A stretch of DNA of 64,000 bases, from assembly GCF_017874735.1 (NCBI RefSeq), contig NZ_JAGGLV010000008.1:235509-299508 (forward strand), read 5' to 3'. The stretch comes from Paenibacillus silagei (GTDB lineage: Bacteria > Bacillota > Bacilli > Paenibacillales > Paenibacillaceae). A program made the translations under genes and the position numbers. A model generated the notes under the pieces. That model had not been told where the DNA came from. It did no database searches and saw only the letters and a program-made list of their open reading frames with translations. Positions 55,407 through 64,000 of this stretch are shown here, piece by piece (within the stretch, counting starts at the first letter, position 1; each line of letters starts with the position of its first letter).

Positions 55407-56411
55407 TCAATAGGGCAGTCCCTGAAAAGAATTCCCTCGTGTCAGCTTCTGACTCTGATCGGCCCAGCGGATCTGAACCGAACGGGAAGTGAAGATGTCA
55501 GGCCCGTCCGATACCTGAAAATGCAAGTGTGCTTCACTGGAGTTCCCTGAATTACCGAGATGTCCGATGAGATCTCCCTGCTTAACGTTATCCCCTTTAT
55601 TGACGGCTACACTGCCTTTCTTGATATGTGCTGTGATGCTGTGCTCCCCGTTTCCATGATCAATGACCACGACATTCCCTTCCGGTGCTTCAGCGTTCAT
55701 CACGCCCGGCGTGTTATCCGGAATGTCATTTTTGACTTCTACCACCTTGCCATCTGCGGCTGCATAGAGCGGCTCACCAAAAGCATAATAGTCCTCGTTG
55801 TCCGTTCCCTCACCTTGATAGCTTGAAGCATCCTGTGTGCGGATAATGTCGAGTGCGTAACGCTGGGTTTCATGAGCATAATGATAGTTGGATAACACAT
55901 CATTCCCGCCCCAGAACACAAACCATTCGCCCTTCATCGGAAACTGGAATGCTGTCTTGGTCAGCGCCTTATCCGTTGCTTCATGCGTTTCAAGCGGCTG
56001 AATAAGCAGCCCCGCAATCTGGTGATCTTCGGCAAAAGAGGCTTGAATCCCCTTTGTCCCCGTCTGATCCTTCCATGAGCTTTCAACCAGATTGTTCATT
56101 TTAAATTCCGTAACTTTCTCCCATGAAGCAGTGCCTTCCATAAAGCTATCGGCAGTCGTCTTGAATTCGTCCAGCGATATGATTTCCTGTAACTCCGGAC
56201 TCATCTGTTTGTAGATGTCCTCCTTCGATCCCTTCATTAAGGTATCCATGAAATTGTCTGGTGTAATCATTGCGTCCTCCTCGGCTGTCTGTTCTACCGG
56301 TAATTGCTCTTGTGGTTCAGATGCTTCCGAAGTGCCGCACGCAGACAACATCGCACACGTACCAAGCACTACGGCAAGCAGCTTCCAGCTATTCGAATAT
56401 CCTCTAGTCAT
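55407..56411 (-). CDS. M23 family metallopeptidase, lipoprotein with DUF3887-like domain
   Basis: 334 residues. Lipobox LSACG near residue 24. Residues about 48-150 resemble DUF3887 (FMDTLMKGSKEDIYKQMSPE). The C-terminal M23 peptidase domain has the LytM motifs: HETQRYALDI (Zn-binding His and Asp), HGNGEHSITAHIKKG and EAHLHFQV (catalytic and Zn His). It is anchored outside the membrane and likely cuts peptidoglycan cross-bridges, or is a related endopeptidase. AAAGGAG precedes ATG 56411. It is divergent from the two-component genes at 56621. Confidence 0.9.
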   Translation of the reverse strand: MTRGYSNSWKLLAVVLGTCAMLSACGTSEASEPQEQLPVEQTAEEDAMITPDNFMDTLMKGSKEDIYKQMSPELQEIISLDEFKTTADSFMEGTASWEKVTEFKMNNLVESSWKDQTGTKGIQASFAEDHQIAGLLIQPLETHEATDKALTKTAFQFPMKGEWFVFWGGNDVLSNYHYAHETQRYALDIIRTQDASSYQGEGTDNEDYYAFGEPLYAAADGKVVEVKNDIPDNTPGVMNAEAPEGNVVVIDHGNGEHSITAHIKKGSVAVNKGDNVKQGDLIGHLGNSGNSSEAHLHFQVSDGPDIFTSRSVQIRWADQSQKLTRGNSFQGLPY

Positions 56412-56620
56412 TTCCCTGCACTCCTTTGTTTGAACGATATCTTTACAGTCCAGTGTACGACATCAAACTTATCTGCCGTCTAACTTACTCTTACGACTAT
56501 CATAACTTTGCGGCGGGCTACCTCTCCAAAATTAAGCATCCGTTAAGGTTACCGGCAAGCAGCACAGTGTTTCAGAATGGTATGATACTTATATAAAAAG
56601 CTGGGAGGCTCTATTTCGCC

Positions 56621-57346
56621 ATGGATGAAGTTTCAATTTTGCTTGTTGATGATGAACAGGCGATTCTGCATATGCTCCGAACGGTATTGCTCAAGGAGCA
56701 ATTCCTGGATATTGATACGGTCACTACCGGTGAAGACGCAATTGCTGCATGTGAAAAGAAAACCTATCACTGCATCGTGTTGGACGTGATGCTACCAGGC
56801 CGAAGCGGGCTGGAAATCTGCCCTTTTCTGCGTCAAATTACAGATGCCCCTATTCTCTTTCTGACTGCGAAAACCACCGATTATGACAAGCTGACCGGCT
56901 TTGCGGTTGGCGGAGACGATTATGTCGTTAAACCCTTTAACCCGCTGGAAGTAGTCGCACGGATCAAATCGCTGCTGAGACGATATTTGCCCAGACAGAC
57001 GGAAGCGGAAAAACTGCCGCGGGAAGGGATCTATGACTATGGGCGCTTCCAGGTTATGGAGCCAGCCGGTGAACTCAGAGTCGAAGGTCAACCCGTGAAC
57101 TGCCCTGCGCTGGTATACCAGCTGCTGCTATTCTTTTGCAAACATCCCAATCGTATCTTCACCAAGTCTGAATTGTATGAGCGGGTCTGGGGGTCGGAGG
57201 CCATTTCGGATGACAACACCGTCATGGTACATATTCACCGGATTCGTGAGCGTATTGAGGCTGATCCCTCCAACCCTGAATTATTGGTGAACGTTCGCGG
57301 GCTAGGGTATAAGCTCATTCAGTCTGACATGGGACCTGGGCGATGA
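56621..57346 (+). CDS. OmpR family response regulator
   Basis: 241 residues. Receiver with LLVDDEQ acidic pocket, phosphoacceptor Asp55 (CIVLDVMLPGRSG), conserved Thr/Ser (FLTAKTTDYDKL) and Lys (VVKPFNPLE). C-terminal winged helix with FTKSELYERVWGSEAISDDN and VHIHRIRERIEADPSNPELL. GGGAGG is upstream of ATG 56621. Its stop overlaps the kinase ATG by 4 bases. The divergent M23 lipoprotein gene suggests a cell-envelope-stress target. Confidence 0.95.
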   Translation: MDEVSILLVDDEQAILHMLRTVLLKEQFLDIDTVTTGEDAIAACEKKTYHCIVLDVMLPGRSGLEICPFLRQITDAPILFLTAKTTDYDKLTGFAVGGDDYVVKPFNPLEVVARIKSLLRRYLPRQTEAEKLPREGIYDYGRFQVMEPAGELRVEGQPVNCPALVYQLLLFFCKHPNRIFTKSELYERVWGSEAISDDNTVMVHIHRIRERIEADPSNPELLVNVRGLGYKLIQSDMGPGR

Positions 57347-59124
57347 GTGTAAGACGCAGATTGATGACGCGGTTCATTGGCCTGCTTGCGGGTACGGTGG
57401 TCCTGATCCTGGTCATCGGCGGAAGTATAGCTTACTGGGTCATTCAGCAGCTGAATGAGGCCAGCCTTGTTGAAGATTTTGCCACTGTCGGACTCGACCA
57501 GCTAATCAGTACAGCAGAGATTTTGCCGGACGGCAGTGTTAAGTATGATCCGGGGTTGCTGAAGCGAATTGATGAAAACAACGGCTGGCTTCAGGTTCTC
57601 GATGAGCAGGGTCGTGTGTTGGATGCTTTTCATACCCCTTCCGATGTGCCGAATCACTATAAACCTGGAGAACTCATATCTTATTGGCAAGGACAAAAGC
57701 CCTTTCCCTACCGGCTATATCTGCTCATCCGCGAAAGAGAAGGCATTAATTTCACCCTGTTGTATGGAGAGAACAACCAGTCTGTAACCATGCTGGAGCA
57801 AGCATATAACGGGGGCCGTTATGCCAATAACAAGCTGGAATTGGCATCCGGGCAGCAGGATATCATCCGCTCGGCGGATGCCTATCTTCAGATTTTGGAT
57901 GAACAGGGACAGGAGATGGCTTCTTTCAACAAGCCCGCAGCAGGCATTCCGGACAGCTACAGCATCCAGGATCTGATTCTGCGTACACGATACCCCATCC
58001 GGTATGGAATGACCACAGTGACCCGCTATGATGAGCAGAACCATTCCACCTGGATGCTTAGTGTTCCTCTTGCGGACAATCCGGCGGGTAGCAACGTGAA
58101 CCCCTTCGGGTTTATTTTTGGACCTGCCCTGATTGCGCTTCTGGTATCTATTATCGGCTTGCTGATCCTGCTTGCTGTCTGGTATGCCAACCTGTTCGGG
58201 TATCCGATGCTCCATATGCTCCAATGGCTGCAGCGGCTTGAACGCGGACAATATGAGGAGCCGGCAGGCCCCCGCGGCAGGCCGCATAGTCAGAAGAAGA
58301 ATGGGAAATGGCGACGTAAATATCGGGTATATACGGAAGTGTTAGGTTCCATCCAGACGTTATCCGATACCCTGAGACAGGATAAAGAACTCCGCAGACA
58401 GACCGACTCTCTGCGGGAGGAATGGATTGCTGGAATCACCCATGATCTGAAGACACCGCTATCCTCGCTCCAGGGTTATGCACACATGCTGGAGGCAGAG
58501 AAATACCAGTGGACTACGGAAGAGGTACGCGAATTCGCGGGCATTATGGTGGACAAGTCCATGTACATGGACAGGCTGGTCAACGACCTGGCCATGACAT
58601 ATCGTCTGCGCAGCGGCGGATACCAGCCTCCTGTTGAGCTAACGGATATCAATGCTCTGCTGCAGGATTTGGTACAGCGTGCTGAGCGTAACCCAGCTTA
58701 TGGAGAGGGTCGCATTACGTTCCAGCCTGCCCCGGCTCAGGTACAGGGTTATGTACACGTCCCCTCCTTTGAACGGATCGTTGATAATCTGACCGCTAAT
58801 GCCCTGCTGCATAATCCGCCGGACACGAAGCTGATTGTAAGGGTGCAGCCAGGTAAGGAGGCAGGTAAGGAGGCAGGTGATTTCATCGTTCAATTTGTGG
58901 ATGATGGACGCGGGATGGATCAGGAGACGGTGTGGAAGCTGTTCGAACGATACTATCGCGGCACAGATACAGGGGCGCCCGATGTCGGCTCCGGCCTGGG
59001 CATGGCGGTAACCAAAGGGCTGATCGAGGCCATGCAAGGACGAATAGAGGTTCACTCCAGTCCCGAAGCGGGAACGGAAATACGTTTGATATGGGATGCT
59101 CGTTCGAGGGCTGGAAGAAAATAA
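57343..59124 (+). CDS. Sensor histidine kinase (HisKA/HATPase)
   Basis: 593 residues. Transmembrane helices at about 12-33 (IGLLAGTVVLILVIGGSIAY) and about 256-280 (GFIFGPALIALLVSIIGLLI) enclose an extracellular sensor of about 220 residues that shows an internal repeat (LQVLDEQGRVLDAF and LQILDEQGQEMASF). H-box EEWIAGITHDLKTPLSSLQG with phospho-His near 367, N-box IVDNLTANALLHNP, G-boxes VDDGRGM and GSGLGMAVTKG. A short tandem repeat, GKEAGKEAG, sits in the ATPase domain. Pairs with the regulator at 56621. Confidence 0.95.
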   Translation: MSVRRRLMTRFIGLLAGTVVLILVIGGSIAYWVIQQLNEASLVEDFATVGLDQLISTAEILPDGSVKYDPGLLKRIDENNGWLQVLDEQGRVLDAFHTPSDVPNHYKPGELISYWQGQKPFPYRLYLLIREREGINFTLLYGENNQSVTMLEQAYNGGRYANNKLELASGQQDIIRSADAYLQILDEQGQEMASFNKPAAGIPDSYSIQDLILRTRYPIRYGMTTVTRYDEQNHSTWMLSVPLADNPAGSNVNPFGFIFGPALIALLVSIIGLLILLAVWYANLFGYPMLHMLQWLQRLERGQYEEPAGPRGRPHSQKKNGKWRRKYRVYTEVLGSIQTLSDTLRQDKELRRQTDSLREEWIAGITHDLKTPLSSLQGYAHMLEAEKYQWTTEEVREFAGIMVDKSMYMDRLVNDLAMTYRLRSGGYQPPVELTDINALLQDLVQRAERNPAYGEGRITFQPAPAQVQGYVHVPSFERIVDNLTANALLHNPPDTKLIVRVQPGKEAGKEAGDFIVQFVDDGRGMDQETVWKLFERYYRGTDTGAPDVGSGLGMAVTKGLIEAMQGRIEVHSSPEAGTEIRLIWDARSRAGRK

Positions 59125-59194
59125 TCCAGAGGTTCCAATGTGGTATAATCATAAGAAAATATTTGAAAATATATGACGAAGAGGTGTTCTGCTA

Positions 59195-59611
59195 ATGGCA
59201 TTAACGTCCGCATTCACGAGCCTCAACCTGCCTGTTAAAAACGTAGCCCAATCGAAAGTGTTCTTCACTGGACTTGGCTTTGAGCTCAACCCGCAATATC
59301 CGGATAACGAGACTTCGGTAGCCCTCTTGATCGGCGACAACCTGCAGGTCATGCTGATCGATCAAGCCTTCTTTCTTACACTCACGGAGAAGGAAGCCGT
59401 CGATACGGGCAAGTATGCGCAGATGACGATTGCTTTGGAATTCGAGAGCCGGGACAAGGTTGATGAAATCGTGAACACCGCACTCTCCTTAGGCGGGAAA
59501 TTGCACGCTGAGCCTGAAGATCATGGATTCATGTATCATTGGGGCTTCGTGGATTTGGACGGCCATCTGTGGGCGATTAACTATATGAACATGGATGCGG
59601 CACAGGGTTGA
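59195..59611 (+). CDS. VOC family protein (glyoxalase/bleomycin-resistance fold)
   Basis: 138 residues with a paired beta-alpha-beta-beta-beta fold: LNLPVKNVAQSKVFFTGLGF, VALLIGDNLQVMLIDQAFF, then WGFVDLDGHLWAINYMNMD with the metal-ligand Glu replaced by Trp-Ala. Members range from glyoxalase-like enzymes to drug-binding proteins. Metal ligands are not convincingly complete, so catalytic activity is uncertain. GAGGTG precedes ATG 59195. Ends in a GC-rich terminator. Confidence 0.9.
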   Translation: MALTSAFTSLNLPVKNVAQSKVFFTGLGFELNPQYPDNETSVALLIGDNLQVMLIDQAFFLTLTEKEAVDTGKYAQMTIALEFESRDKVDEIVNTALSLGGKLHAEPEDHGFMYHWGFVDLDGHLWAINYMNMDAAQG

Positions 59612-59650
59612 GGCTAACGACGAATACACTCGTACTAAGGCTGCAAAAGA

Positions 59651-59679
59651 AAGACGCCGGGCATCTTCCCCGGCGTCTT
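59651..59679 (+). terminator. Terminator after the VOC gene
   Basis: AAGACGCCGGG and CCCGGCGTCTT form an 11-bp stem around CATCTTC, followed by CTTTG. Confidence 0.85.
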
Positions 59680-59737
59680 CTTTGATAGTTTAGTGTTTTA
59701 AACCGAATACAATTGTCGGTACAGCGGAATATGGACC

Positions 59738-59823
59738 AATGTATGTGAAAAACAACATACATTGGGCTCGTAAGTAGGCATGCGGCTTGAATGTAAGTGA
59801 AAAACAGCATACATTCAGGCCGC
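59738..59823. repeat. Pair of related hairpin repeats between convergent genes
   Basis: Two related hairpins share the GTGAAAAACA loop region. Unit 1 (59738-59763) has arms AATGTATGT and ACATACATT. Unit 2 (59782-59823) has GAATGTAAGTG and CATACATTC, extended outward by CGGC/GCCG pairing. They lie between the VOC gene (plus) and the SRPBCC gene (minus). May be copies of a dispersed repeat. Confidence 0.65.
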
Positions 59824-59866
59824 GCGAAGGTAATCTTGTTCATCCCTTAGGGTGATTTTGTTCTAA

Positions 59867-60292
59867 TCAGTTTTTTTCAGTATAGGATTTGAAATTGTCC
59901 ATGATCGCTTGCCAGCCTGCTTGCTGGAGCTCGACGGGATTGGCGTTTTCCACATCGAACGTTTGAATGATCTTCGTCTCATCCCCTTGACGGGCGAACG
60001 TAATCTCCACTCTTCTTCCGTCCTCTATGGTGTAGCTGATCACCTCATGCTGATTCACAACATCGTATACGCCGCCAAAATCAAAGCCCATGCTGCCATC
60101 CTTCGCTTCCATCCGTGTCATAAAGGTACCGCCAGGCCGCAGATTGTTCTCGGCTCTTGGCGCATGCCAGTCCTCGGAGGCCTGATTCCACTTCGTGATG
60201 TGCTCCGGCTCCGTCCAATAGCGCCATACCTTCTCGATAGGGGCTTGTACCACAGTTTGTACGGTTACTTTCGTCGTTTGATTCTCTTCCAT
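59867..60292 (-). CDS. SRPBCC / AHSA1-like START-fold protein
   Basis: About 141 residues. Opening VQTVVQAPIEKVWRYWTEPE, then HITKWNQASEDWHAPRAENN, LRPGGTFMTRMEAKDGSMGF, and C-terminal QQAGWQAIMDNFKSYTEKN. Typical of the activator-of-Hsp90-ATPase-like / polyketide-cyclase fold; these bind hydrophobic ligands, function usually unknown. ATG 60292 is favoured by family alignment and an AGAGGTG about 9 bases upstream; the frame continues to 60340. Last gene of the TetR operon. Confidence 0.9.
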   Translation of the reverse strand: MEENQTTKVTVQTVVQAPIEKVWRYWTEPEHITKWNQASEDWHAPRAENNLRPGGTFMTRMEAKDGSMGFDFGGVYDVVNQHEVISYTIEDGRRVEITFARQGDETKIIQTFDVENANPVELQQAGWQAIMDNFKSYTEKN

Positions 60293-60329
60293 TTCAATAG
60301 ACACCTCTCTCATGAACTTCGTCGCTTGG

Positions 60330-61016
60330 TTACTTACCATTGTCTCCCAACTGTTTGTGCAATATCCCCTGGAGTATTACTTCAATGGCCCAGAAGAACC
60401 TCTCCTTGGAGGCGGTATCCCCCGAGAATAAATCAGTCTTCAGACTGTTCATGAGCGGAAACCGTACCGGATCTGCTTCATTATAGTAACTTTGGGCAGT
60501 TTCCATCAGTTCGCTTGCTCTCTTAGCCTTCTCCAACGCAATGGAAGACACGTACAGGAGCAATAAGTCTGTTCCCCAAGCAGCGGCCGTAGAGGTGATT
60601 CCGCCCTTCTGCAGGACGGAAAGTAAATACTCATTCAGACGAAAGGCATGATTCCCAATAGGAATCGTCTGTAGGGATAGCTCCGCTAATCCGGGTTGCT
60701 CGATAAGCAGTTCTGCATAAGCCTGCAGCGCTTGAAATAACTGCTCCTTCCAGTTCTCGTTCGTCAGCTCCGGCAGATTCAACTCTCCGAGACCAAGGTC
60801 AAGCACATATGAGCTCAATTCCTGCAGATTTTTGACGTAAACATACAGGGAGGAAGGTCCAGTGTCCAGTTGCTTGGCTACCTTCCTCATACTCATGCCG
60901 GAGGTCCCTTCCTGCTTCAGCAGCTCATACGCGGTCTTGACAATGATTTCATGACTAAGGGGTTCTTTGGCTGGCCGGTTGCGGCGGCTCACAATTTCAC
61001 GTTTAGGTTTCATCAT
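60330..61016 (-). CDS. TetR family transcriptional regulator
   Basis: 228 residues. N-terminal helix-turn-helix (HEIIVKTAYELLKQEGTSGM, SMRKVAKQLDTGPSSLYVYV, KNLQELSSYVLDLGL). C-terminal ligand domain like the TetR_C_11 type. AAGGA precedes ATG 61016. It is encoded downstream of the exporter and flavin monooxygenase genes and is the natural candidate to bind the perfect inverted repeat at 63801-63841. Confidence 0.92.
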   Translation of the reverse strand: MMKPKREIVSRRNRPAKEPLSHEIIVKTAYELLKQEGTSGMSMRKVAKQLDTGPSSLYVYVKNLQELSSYVLDLGLGELNLPELTNENWKEQLFQALQAYAELLIEQPGLAELSLQTIPIGNHAFRLNEYLLSVLQKGGITSTAAAWGTDLLLLYVSSIALEKAKRASELMETAQSYYNEADPVRFPLMNSLKTDLFSGDTASKERFFWAIEVILQGILHKQLGDNGK

Positions 61017-61070
61017 ACTTTCCTTATAACATGCCGGAAGCCAATAGTAAATACATCATGGAAGATAACA

Positions 61071-62243
61071 TCATCCTTGTTGCTCATACAGGTCTTGATA
61101 AGATTGCATGAGTGCTGCGAACTTTGGAGCGGCATTCTCTGAGAAGCTCAGGATGAGATTTTCGTTAGACACATGTGCTTTCTCTGAGGCATACTGGAAC
61201 ATTTTCTCCTCATATTCTTCAATGGCCACAGCTGTCTGCTTGTTCCGTACTATGGCAAGCGCCAGCTCCAGCGCATCCAGCATCGCGAGATTCACCCCTT
61301 CTCCGGCAAAAGGAGACATGACATGTGCTGCATCTCCAATCAGCGTGACACCAGCGCTGCGTTCCCAGCGAAACCCGACGGGCAGCATGTAAATCCGTCT
61401 GGGTACAACCGCATCTTCGGCATACCGGATATAATTCTTGAGCGGTTCACTCCAATCGTGAAACAGCTCAAGCAGCTTGGCCTTCGTCTCCTGCGGATTA
61501 TCGTTCCGGATTTCGTCTAACCAGTTCCGCTCTACCTTGAAGCTTGCATATACTTTGATCCGTCCGTTGCCGTTCAGCTGCCCCAGAATCCCTTTGTGAT
61601 CATCCAGGGCGAACATCTTGCCACGTGCGTTAAATGCGGCCAGATCCGGGTGATCGGCTGCAATTACGTTAAGCTCCAGCATCGTCAGACCTGAATATTC
61701 CACATCTGTATCGGTAAGCAGAGGACGAACGCGGGAAAAGGCACCATCCGCCCCAATGACAAGATCAGCCACTGCGGTATGTCCATTCTCAAAATGAAGC
61801 TCCGTCTTACCCTCGCCCAGAGACACCACCTTCTCCAGTTTATAGCCATACTGTATGGTAGACGGATCTAGTTTGTTTAAGAGCAAGTCACAAAGCACAC
61901 CACGGTCAATCTCCGGGCGTCTCTGCCCTTCCGAGCTCTCTTCATCGGCCACTTCATCCAGGTATAGGGTTCCCGTCTTATCCATGAGCCGGAAGTCTTC
62001 GCCCTCAAACCGTGCTGCCTGCAGAAAAGCTTCATATAATCCGGCCTCCTTCAGTGCGAGCTGCCCGGACTCTTCATGGATATCTAAGGAGCCTCCGCGT
62101 TCATGGCTTAGGTCCTTATGCTCACGTTCATAGATTGTCGAGGTAATACCATGCTTTTGCAGAATCAGGGCAAGCGTTAGCCCCCCTGGCCCACCTCCAA
62201 TAATTGCGATCCGGCGTTGTTCGGTAGAATTAACAGTTGTCAT
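61071..62243 (-). CDS. FAD-dependent monooxygenase, TetX-like
   Basis: 390 residues, group A flavin monooxygenase. GxGxxG fold IAIIGGGPGGLTLALILQKH, the Glu in STIYEREHKD, GSLDIHEESGQLALKEAGLY (TetX-like), the DG motif DLVIGADGAFSRVRPLL, and the GD motif VTLIGDAAHVMSPFAGEGVN. TetX hydroxylates tetracyclines, but many relatives in Bacilli act on other aromatics, so drug inactivation is possible, not shown. AAAGGAG precedes ATG 62243. Co-operonic with an MFS exporter, which fits detoxification of one compound. Confidence 0.9.
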   Translation of the reverse strand: MTTVNSTEQRRIAIIGGGPGGLTLALILQKHGITSTIYEREHKDLSHERGGSLDIHEESGQLALKEAGLYEAFLQAARFEGEDFRLMDKTGTLYLDEVADEESSEGQRRPEIDRGVLCDLLLNKLDPSTIQYGYKLEKVVSLGEGKTELHFENGHTAVADLVIGADGAFSRVRPLLTDTDVEYSGLTMLELNVIAADHPDLAAFNARGKMFALDDHKGILGQLNGNGRIKVYASFKVERNWLDEIRNDNPQETKAKLLELFHDWSEPLKNYIRYAEDAVVPRRIYMLPVGFRWERSAGVTLIGDAAHVMSPFAGEGVNLAMLDALELALAIVRNKQTAVAIEEYEEKMFQYASEKAHVSNENLILSFSENAAPKFAALMQSYQDLYEQQG

Positions 62244-62279
62244 GTGTAGACATCTCCTTTTGTATTGATAGTTATTTTC

Positions 62280-63701
62280 TTAAGAAACCTGCTTCTTGCC
62301 TGCAAAAAACAAAGATAAAACCAATGCACTAACTGCAAACCCCAAAGTAATCCAGAAGGTTGAGCCGAAGGCATGACCTAGTTGATCGGATGAATGCTGC
62401 GCTGGAAGTCCCCTGATTTGGTTGGCCAGAAAAGCCATCGTGATGGTAACACCGAAGGAGGACATGATTTGCTGTGCTGAAGTAGTTATGGGCGTAACAC
62501 GGCTTATTAATTCCTTGGGAGCTGATCGGAGGACATGTGTATTGATCTGCATCATTGTTAAGCCTTGCCCAAGCCCTGCAAAAGCAAAGCTGCAAATGAT
62601 GTATAACGTACTGGTATGAGCATCAATCTGCGTCAGAGCAAGTAAGGAACCGCAAAGTGACAGAATACCCATAAGGGCAACCGGGCGAACACCGAAACGG
62701 TCAAACAACCGGCCGCCGGCATTAATCCCGACCGTAGATAACAGGGCTTGCGGGATCACATATAATCCAGCCTCAAGAGGAGTTAACCCCCTCACTTGCT
62801 GTAAATACAGCGGGAATAACAGAATACTTCCGAATAAAGCGATCTGATTCAGCCAGGCGACAGAAATACCATGTACAAAGGTGGGTGAACGGAATACTCT
62901 TAGCTCCAGCAAAGGATGCTTGTGCCTAAGCTCATTCCAGATAAAGATGGCCAGTATAACCAGTCCCCAAGCCAGAGGAGCTAACGTCCATAGATTGGAC
63001 CACCCCTTCTCACCTGCCTGATGTACAGCAAACACAATGGAAGTAAAGGCCACCGGAGCCAAAAGCGCGCCGATTACATCCAGCTTGTTGTTCAATTTTG
63101 CATCCGATGCAGGTAAGTACCTCCAGGCCATGAATAAAGCCAAGATGCCAACCGGAACGTTGATGAAAAAGATCCAGTGCCAGTTGATGTACTCGATCAG
63201 CCAGCCCGACAATAACGGGCCAAGAATAGGAGCAAGCAGCATCGGGATACCGAGGATGCCCATTACAGATCCTCTTTTGTCAGGTGGAGCGACCATGAAT
63301 ACAGTGGCAATTCCGATGGGAGCCACCATGCCCCCGCCCAGACCTTGGATGATGCGGAAAACGATAAGCTGAGTAGGAGTGGTTGCCATTGCACACAGCA
63401 CAGAAGCGAGCACAAATAACACAATGCTAACCATAAACATTCGTTTGGGCGAGAAACGGTCAGAGAACCAGCCGGCTAACGGAATGACTGCCGATAAAGA
63501 CAAGGTGTACGCCGTTATGACCCACTGAATCGTACTAAGATTGGTATCGAAGGCATTAACTAATTTCGGTACAGCTACATTCATGATGGTGCTGTCTAAG
63601 ATCACCAGGAACATCCCTGAAGCAACTGCGAGAAGTATGGGCAGTATCTGCTTTAAGGAAAAGGCTGGTTTCATACTGTCGCTATCCTTTGTCTCTGACA
63701 T
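62280..63701 (-). CDS. DHA2 family (EmrB/QacA-type) MFS drug exporter, 14 TM
   Basis: About 473 residues. Motifs D1/A/C of 14-helix antiporters: LDSTIMNVAVPKLVNAFDTN, WVITAYTLSLSAVIPLAGWF, SDRFSPKRMFM, RIIQGLGGGMVAPIGIATVF, GILGIPMLLAPILGPLLSGW. It exports a lipophilic compound in exchange for protons. AAAGGAG is upstream of ATG 63701; the in-frame ATG at 63752 is not preferred. First gene of the operon; the operator lies 100-140 bases upstream. Confidence 0.94.
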   Translation of the reverse strand: MSETKDSDSMKPAFSLKQILPILLAVASGMFLVILDSTIMNVAVPKLVNAFDTNLSTIQWVITAYTLSLSAVIPLAGWFSDRFSPKRMFMVSIVLFVLASVLCAMATTPTQLIVFRIIQGLGGGMVAPIGIATVFMVAPPDKRGSVMGILGIPMLLAPILGPLLSGWLIEYINWHWIFFINVPVGILALFMAWRYLPASDAKLNNKLDVIGALLAPVAFTSIVFAVHQAGEKGWSNLWTLAPLAWGLVILAIFIWNELRHKHPLLELRVFRSPTFVHGISVAWLNQIALFGSILLFPLYLQQVRGLTPLEAGLYVIPQALLSTVGINAGGRLFDRFGVRPVALMGILSLCGSLLALTQIDAHTSTLYIICSFAFAGLGQGLTMMQINTHVLRSAPKELISRVTPITTSAQQIMSSFGVTITMAFLANQIRGLPAQHSSDQLGHAFGSTFWITLGFAVSALVLSLFFAGKKQVS

Positions 63702-63800
63702 AAACGCTCTACTCCTTTCCTTAAATAAGCGTATGAAGTTACAGTAATACAAGCTTCAGAACAGCTATCCAGCATGAATAATGGATTTGAACTATTTATA

Positions 63801-63841
63801 CCATAACGAACACTGTTCGTCAAGAATGATGTTCGTTATGG
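63801..63841. promoter_or_regulatory. TetR-type operator upstream of the MFS exporter
   Basis: CCATAACGAACA and TGTTCGTTATGG are perfect 12-bp arms with 17 bases between them. The left arm is also half of an inner palindrome, CGAACACTGTTCG. This nested symmetry fits two TetR dimers. Confidence 0.8.
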
Positions 63842-63867
63842 TGTGCGTTTTTCTTAGAATCATAAAA

Positions 63868-64000
63868 AGAAGGGGCTGTCCCAAAAGTAGATACTCTACT
63901 GGTGGGGAAAAATCCCATGCCTTCTTAAAAGATGAATTTGTAAGAAAGGGAGCGATTCTCCGTTATTGGAGGATCGCTCCCTTGCGTTTCTGGTCATTCG
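63868..64000. mobile_element. Probable terminal inverted repeat of an insertion sequence (partial)
   Basis: GGGGCTGTCCCAAAAGT at about 63876 matches the terminal repeats of IS1182/IS5-type elements. It is followed inward by a hairpin (GGGAGCGATTCTCC and GGAGGATCGCTCCC) at about 63944-63979, like terminators found just inside such IS ends. No transposase codons are inside the window, so the element, if real, continues to the right. Confidence 0.5.

Noticed and set aside
59738..59823. CRISPR array from the repeated GTGAAAAACA units
   Set aside because: Only two units, each a hairpin of different length, no spacer regularity and no cas genes.
61071..62243. Calling the flavin monooxygenase a tetracycline-resistance gene
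   Set aside because: TetX-like motifs are present but the subfamily is broad; substrate cannot be read from sequence, so only TetX-like is claimed.

Overview
The window looks like chromosomal DNA of a Paenibacillus-type firmicute. The evidence is strong AGGAGG-type ribosome binding sites, YesM/YesN-style two-component sensors, several ATPase-less sugar ABC transporters, a secreted enzyme with S-layer-homology (SLH) repeats, a thermolysin-type protease, a T-box leader and a ydaO-type c-di-AMP riboswitch. No phage, CRISPR array, rRNA or tRNA gene was seen. An IS-like end lies at the right border.

Layout. 1-1518 is the start of a secreted carbohydrate-active or esterase-like protein that runs off the left edge. 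1820-4517 holds an unusually long ECF sigma factor and an arsenate reductase. 5165-5992 is a c-di-AMP riboswitch followed by two overlapping unknown ORFs. 6009-9105 has a frameshifted KapD-like exonuclease, a TetR regulator, a divergent nitronate-monooxygenase-type flavoprotein and a SUFU-domain protein. 9234-17540 (minus) is a six-gene operon: two permeases, a lipoprotein binding protein, a YesM/YesN pair and an FAD oxidoreductase. 17740-25573 (minus) is a second sugar-uptake locus: membrane-anchored AraC regulator, binding protein, two permeases and a large toroid-like protein. Near-identical hairpins follow both loci. 25801-29509 carries miscellaneous genes (DUF3238, DinB, proline dehydrogenase, GNAT) and a decayed AraC gene. 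29648-33341 encodes a galactonate/KDG pathway (kinase, aldolase, dehydratase) with a divergent GntR regulator.

33496-50504 is the centrepiece, a fructan-utilisation locus on the minus strand. A LacI regulator lies beside four copies of the palindrome GAAACGTTTC, two in front of itself and two in front of the transport operon. The operon runs permease, permease, binding protein, a fused fructokinase/GH32 hydrolase, a cytoplasmic LamG-GH32 enzyme, a 1916-residue cell-surface LamG-GH32-SLH enzyme and a further GH32 enzyme. The likely flow is extracellular fructan cleavage at the S-layer, oligosaccharide import, intracellular hydrolysis and immediate fructose phosphorylation.

51027-59611 has an M4 protease, an unannotated 49-residue secreted peptide that overlaps a decayed TPR-receptor-like gene (possible Rap/Phr or AimR-like remnant), a T-box-controlled short alanyl-tRNA synthetase, an M23 lipoprotein, an OmpR/HK pair and a VOC protein. 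59867-63701 is a TetR-controlled operon (MFS exporter, TetX-like flavin monooxygenase, TetR, SRPBCC protein) with a perfect 12-bp inverted-repeat operator at 63801-63841.
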